From: Pseudomonadaceae bacterium UBA836
Lineage (GTDB): Bacteria > Pseudomonadota > Gammaproteobacteria > Pseudomonadales > Pseudomonadaceae
Assembly: GCA_002296055.1 (NCBI GenBank)
Contig: DBHE01000152.1
Span: forward strand, 15,593-23,678
Direction of reading: 5' to 3'
DNA: 8,086 nt
This document shows positions 5,988 to 8,086 of the stretch, piece by piece (the first letter of the stretch is position 1; each line of letters starts with the position of its first letter). The notes under the pieces were generated by a model. It did not search any database, was not told the origin of the DNA, and was given only the letters and a program-made list of their open reading frames with translations. The position numbers and the translations under genes are program-made.

Positions 5988-6605
5988 TCAGGCGTCCGAT
6001 TCTTCGGCAGCCTCTATCGCATCGTTACCGGCACCGTCCTGCTCGCGTTGCTGCTGACGACGGCGTTCCTCGTCATGTTGAGCCTCGGAGCAGCTGGGCT
6101 TGTGCATGAAAGTCTCTGACACATCAATCAGGCCAATGTGCTCGATGGTGCGCCGCCCGATCAGCACCGGGTAATTCATGTCGCCACGGTCGCGTAGGGA
6201 AAACTGCTCCTCGTACACCTGATCACCCATGCAAATGGACATTTTCACCACTGGGCGACGCTCAGAACCACCAGCGCCACGCACCAGAATTCGGCGGAAC
6301 ACCGGCCGCTCAAAATGCATGGTGATTTCTTCACCCGTATCAACATCTTCAACCGGCACGTCGTAGCGCACCCAGTCATTGCCCTTGTGCTCAAACTCTT
6401 CCATGTTGACCGCATGCATCGACGAGGTCAGCGCGCCGGAGTCCACCTTGATCTTTACCGCGGTGTACTCGGGCAGGATCAACCCCTTTTCGATCCAGCC
6501 GACAACCCGGGGGGCCGGGGCGTCATCCGCCTGGGCCAGCGTGCTGAGCGTTACGGTGCCCAGCAAAGCCGAGCACAGACCAACCACCTTGAAAAATGAC
6601 TGCAT
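5988..6605 (-). CDS. Secreted retropepsin-like aspartic protease (PF05618 family, formerly 'ATP-dependent zinc protease')
   Basis: This 205-residue protein has a Sec signal peptide: basic N-terminus, hydrophobic core, and AQA|DD cleavage after residue 26. It is therefore probably periplasmic. The mature region has the family's catalytic-type motif VDSGALTSSMHA (54-65; Asp55-Ser56-Gly57) and the downstream FSLRDRGDMNYPVLIGRR (135-152), the hydrophobic-Gly element of retropepsin folds. The family was first named as zinc proteases, but the fold is that of single-domain aspartic proteases acting as dimers. Relatives include RimB of pseudomonads, which is cytoplasmic. A low-complexity Glu/Gln/Arg tail (about 174-205) extends past the fold. 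Cys125 and Cys172 could form a disulfide. The start at 6605 has AAGGG 7 nt upstream. Substrate and partner are unknown. The ATP-grasp or transglutaminase-like genes that accompany some relatives are not in this window. Confidence 0.88.
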   Translation of the reverse strand: MQSFFKVVGLCSALLGTVTLSTLAQADDAPAPRVVGWIEKGLILPEYTAVKIKVDSGALTSSMHAVNMEEFEHKGNDWVRYDVPVEDVDTGEEITMHFERPVFRRILVRGAGGSERRPVVKMSICMGDQVYEEQFSLRDRGDMNYPVLIGRRTIEHIGLIDVSETFMHKPSCSEAQHDEERRRQQQREQDGAGNDAIEAAEESDA

Positions 6606-6637
6606 GAGAAACCCTTGTCTGCCAATCAGCGGATGAA

Positions 6638-6654
6638 GCCGTCACAGTGACGGC
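6638..6654. repeat. 17-bp perfect palindrome in the protease leader
   Basis: GCCGTCAC-A-GTGACGGC has 8-bp arms around a single base. A one-base centre cannot form a normal RNA hairpin unless the inner pairs open, so a protein-binding operator is at least as likely. It sits just downstream of the predicted transcription start of the protease gene and about 33 bp before its start codon, a position suited to repression. Confidence 0.6.
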
Positions 6655-6664
6655 GCAGGACGTC

Positions 6665-6673
6665 TTTATACCA
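6665..6673 (-). promoter_or_regulatory. Extended -10 promoter element of the protease gene
   Basis: The minus strand reads TGG-TATAAA: an extended -10 TGn (6673-6671) joined to a five-of-six -10 hexamer (6670-6665). No clear -35 box is present at the usual distance. The start site would be near 6658, giving a leader of about 50 nt that begins with the 17-bp palindrome. Confidence 0.55.
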
Positions 6674-6792
6674 GCGCCGAGGCGAAAACACGCGTTCTGT
6701 TTTATGAGAAAAGATCACAGAAACCGATTGTCACTTGCAAGCCCTGCGCACTTGAAGTCAAATCGCCATCACGGGTGACGGGAAAATACCGC

Positions 6793-6819
6793 TCAGGTTT
6801 TGACAGCATCAGCCGACAC
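6793..6819 (+). promoter_or_regulatory. FliA (sigma-28)-like promoter of the chemoreceptor gene
   Basis: TCAGGTTT (6793-6800), 11 bp, then GCCGACAC (6812-6819) reproduces the sigma-28 layout TAAAGTTT-N11-GCCGATAA. There are 6 of 8 matches in each box and the spacer is exact. Sigma-28 drives late flagellar and chemotaxis genes, which fits the MCP directly downstream. The leader would be about 90 nt. An overlapping TTGACA (6800-6805) has no matching sigma-70 -10. Confidence 0.55.
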
Positions 6820-6914
6820 ACTGGACACGCGCACCACGCCAGCACATCCCAGGCGGCACGGTGACAGCCAGATACATAACAAGAAATATCACACTCAGCG
6901 GGTGGAGGTTGTAC

Positions 6915-8086
6915 ATGAAGCTGTTGCGCAACATTCGAATCAGCCAGCGGATCTGGCTGATCCTGATTATTGCATTGGTCAGTACCCTGACCGCAGAAGG
7001 CTTGTCGCTCTCGCACCTGCACAAGGAAATCCGAGAAGCCGAAATCACCAAGGCAACCCATCTGGTGCAAGTCGCCCATGACCTGATGGCCTTCTATCAC
7101 CAGAAGGAGCTGAATGGCGAGCTGACCGGCGAACAGGCCCGCAAGGAAGCCCTCGGCGCCCTCTCCTCCCTGCGCTACAGCGGCAATGAGTACTACTGGG
7201 TCAATGACATGAATAACATCATGATCATGCATCCGCTGGCGCCACAAACCGTTGGCACTGACCTGACCACCATGCGCAACACCGAAGGCGTGAACGTCAT
7301 TTCCGAGATGGTCCAACTGGCGCGCTCCAAGGGCACGGCCAGCTTCGAGTACTCCTGGCCCAAGCCGGGCGAAGAGGACGGCTCTGCCAAGATCGCCGCC
7401 TTCAAACTCTTCAAGCCCTGGGATTACATGGTGGGCACAGGTATCTACGTTGATGCCATGCAGGCCAAGTTCCGCTCGGCGGTGATCAGCTCTGTCGTGC
7501 TTAGCGCCGTGGTTATCCTGGCCATGTTCCTGCTGCTGTTCATCATTGGCCGCAGCATTTCTCAGCCACTGGACAAGGTGGTCAGCGCCATGCGCGACGT
7601 GGCCAGCGGCGAGGCAGACCTGACGCGACGCCTTGATGATGACGCACGCGATGAGCTGTCGCAGATTGCGCACTACTTCAACCGTTTCAACCGCAACTTG
7701 AGCGACATCATCCAGCAGCTCGGCGACAGCGCCCGCCAGTTGATCAGCTCCAGCCACCAACTGGACCAGATCAGCAATAACAGCCTGCGTGACATGACGC
7801 GACAGTCCGAGCGCATGGAGTTGATGGCTACTGCCATTAACGAGATCACCTACGGCGTGCAAGATGTAGCCCAAAACGCCAATGCCGCCGCCGAGGAGGT
7901 CGAGAAGGCCAACCAGGGCGCCGACAACGGCCGCGCCCAGGTCGAGCGCACTATTGGCGAAATCAACCAGCTGTCGACTAGCGTTACCACCGCCGTCGAG
8001 CACATGGAAACCCTCTCCAGCGACGCCCAGGAAATCACCTCCGTGCTGGATGTGATTCGCAACATCGCCGAGCAGACCAACCTGCT
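6915..8086 (+). CDS. Methyl-accepting chemotaxis protein with single-Cache sensor, 3' end outside the window
   Basis: The frame opens at 6915 after GGAGG with 6 nt spacing and stays open to the right edge: 390 complete codons plus two bases. TM1 is at about 12-30. A periplasmic sensor of single-Cache type (sCache_2-like) spans about 33-183, with characteristic GNEYYWVND (90-98), MHPLAP (105-110) and KPWDYMVGTGIYVD (167-180). TM2 is at about 188-211. A HAMP linker follows (about 212-265, with ISQPLDKVV and LSQIAHYFNRF), then the methylated coiled-coil helix. The window cuts the gene inside the highly conserved signalling tip, at IRNIAEQTNL (381-390). It would transmit ligand sensing through CheW/CheA to the flagellar motor. 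The ligand is not readable; many sCache_2 receptors bind small organic acids. A long minus-strand open frame across it (6702-8003) is an antisense artefact. Confidence 0.95.
   Translation, partial: MKLLRNIRISQRIWLILIIALVSTLTAEGLSLSHLHKEIREAEITKATHLVQVAHDLMAFYHQKELNGELTGEQARKEALGALSSLRYSGNEYYWVNDMNNIMIMHPLAPQTVGTDLTTMRNTEGVNVISEMVQLARSKGTASFEYSWPKPGEEDGSAKIAAFKLFKPWDYMVGTGIYVDAMQAKFRSAVISSVVLSAVVILAMFLLLFIIGRSISQPLDKVVSAMRDVASGEADLTRRLDDDARDELSQIAHYFNRFNRNLSDIIQQLGDSARQLISSSHQLDQISNNSLRDMTRQSERMELMATAINEITYGVQDVAQNANAAAEEVEKANQGADNGRAQVERTIGEINQLSTSVTTAVEHMETLSSDAQEITSVLDVIRNIAEQTNL

Larger units (their letters stand above)
6606..6914. other. Divergent intergenic region (309 bp) between the protease and chemoreceptor genes
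   Basis: No coding sequence is supported here. The left half carries the protease promoter and a 17-bp palindrome. The right half carries a FliA-like promoter and an untranslated leader of about 90 nt for the chemoreceptor. A duplicated CACTTG (6732-6737 and 6749-6754) is the only other structure noticed and is too short to interpret. Confidence 0.7.

Noticed and set aside
6732..6754. Direct repeat CACTTG spaced by 11 bp, plus a loose inverted similarity CGATT/AATCG around it
   Set aside because: The units are only six bases and the larger inverted similarity is gapped. It cannot be separated from chance.
6850..6872. GGCAC-containing stretch considered as a sigma-54 promoter of the chemoreceptor
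   Set aside because: There is no TTGC element at the required distance from the GGCAC.
6702..8003. Long minus-strand open frame (433 codons) as a gene
   Set aside because: It is antisense to a clear MCP with TM, Cache, HAMP and signalling motifs and a good ribosome-binding site. Its predicted product is a Leu/Val/Gly/Ala/His-rich mirror of the receptor's codons with no recognisable domain.

Overview
The window looks like ordinary chromosome from a gammaproteobacterium of the Pseudomonas type (Pseudomonadaceae, perhaps a marine or Halopseudomonas-like lineage). The reasons are the moderately high GC content, a tRNA-Asp gene whose body and promoter look pseudomonad, the DUF2897 and DUF2058/YaiL small proteins, and a single-Cache chemoreceptor behind a FliA-like promoter. 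This assignment rests on reading the proteins and not on any search.

Layout, left to right. Positions 1-48 hold the 5' part of a tRNA-Asp(GTC) on the minus strand, with a strong promoter and GC-rich discriminator at 109-143. Positions 158-4293 hold a two-gene minus-strand operon. It encodes a periplasmic adaptor lipoprotein and an RND inner-membrane transporter, coupled by an ATGA overlap. No outer-membrane channel gene is present. A divergent TetR-family repressor follows at 4392-5027. The gap between repressor and pump contains a striking nested 37-bp dyad (4326-4362) that overlaps candidate -35 boxes in both directions. A DUF2897 single-span membrane peptide (5093-5266) and a DUF2058/YaiL-like protein (5409-5936) come next on the plus strand. 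The latter converges on a minus-strand secreted retropepsin-like protease (5988-6605), and the two share one bidirectional terminator at 5953-5984. A 309-bp divergent intergenic region then leads to a methyl-accepting chemotaxis protein (6915 to beyond the right edge). Its open frame runs off the window, and a 433-codon antisense frame on the other strand is a decoy.

How the parts work together. The TetR, adaptor and RND genes form a self-contained regulated efflux module: the repressor probably binds the nested dyad, shutting off both itself and the pump, and an inducer releases it. The pump must borrow an outer-membrane channel encoded elsewhere. The remaining genes are separate housekeeping or behavioural units.

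I do not see a clearly new multi-gene system, mobile element, CRISPR array or defence island. The items most worth a second look are the operator architecture, the altered proton-relay residues of the RND transporter, the odd 17-bp palindrome in the protease leader, and the FliA-like promoter of the chemoreceptor.
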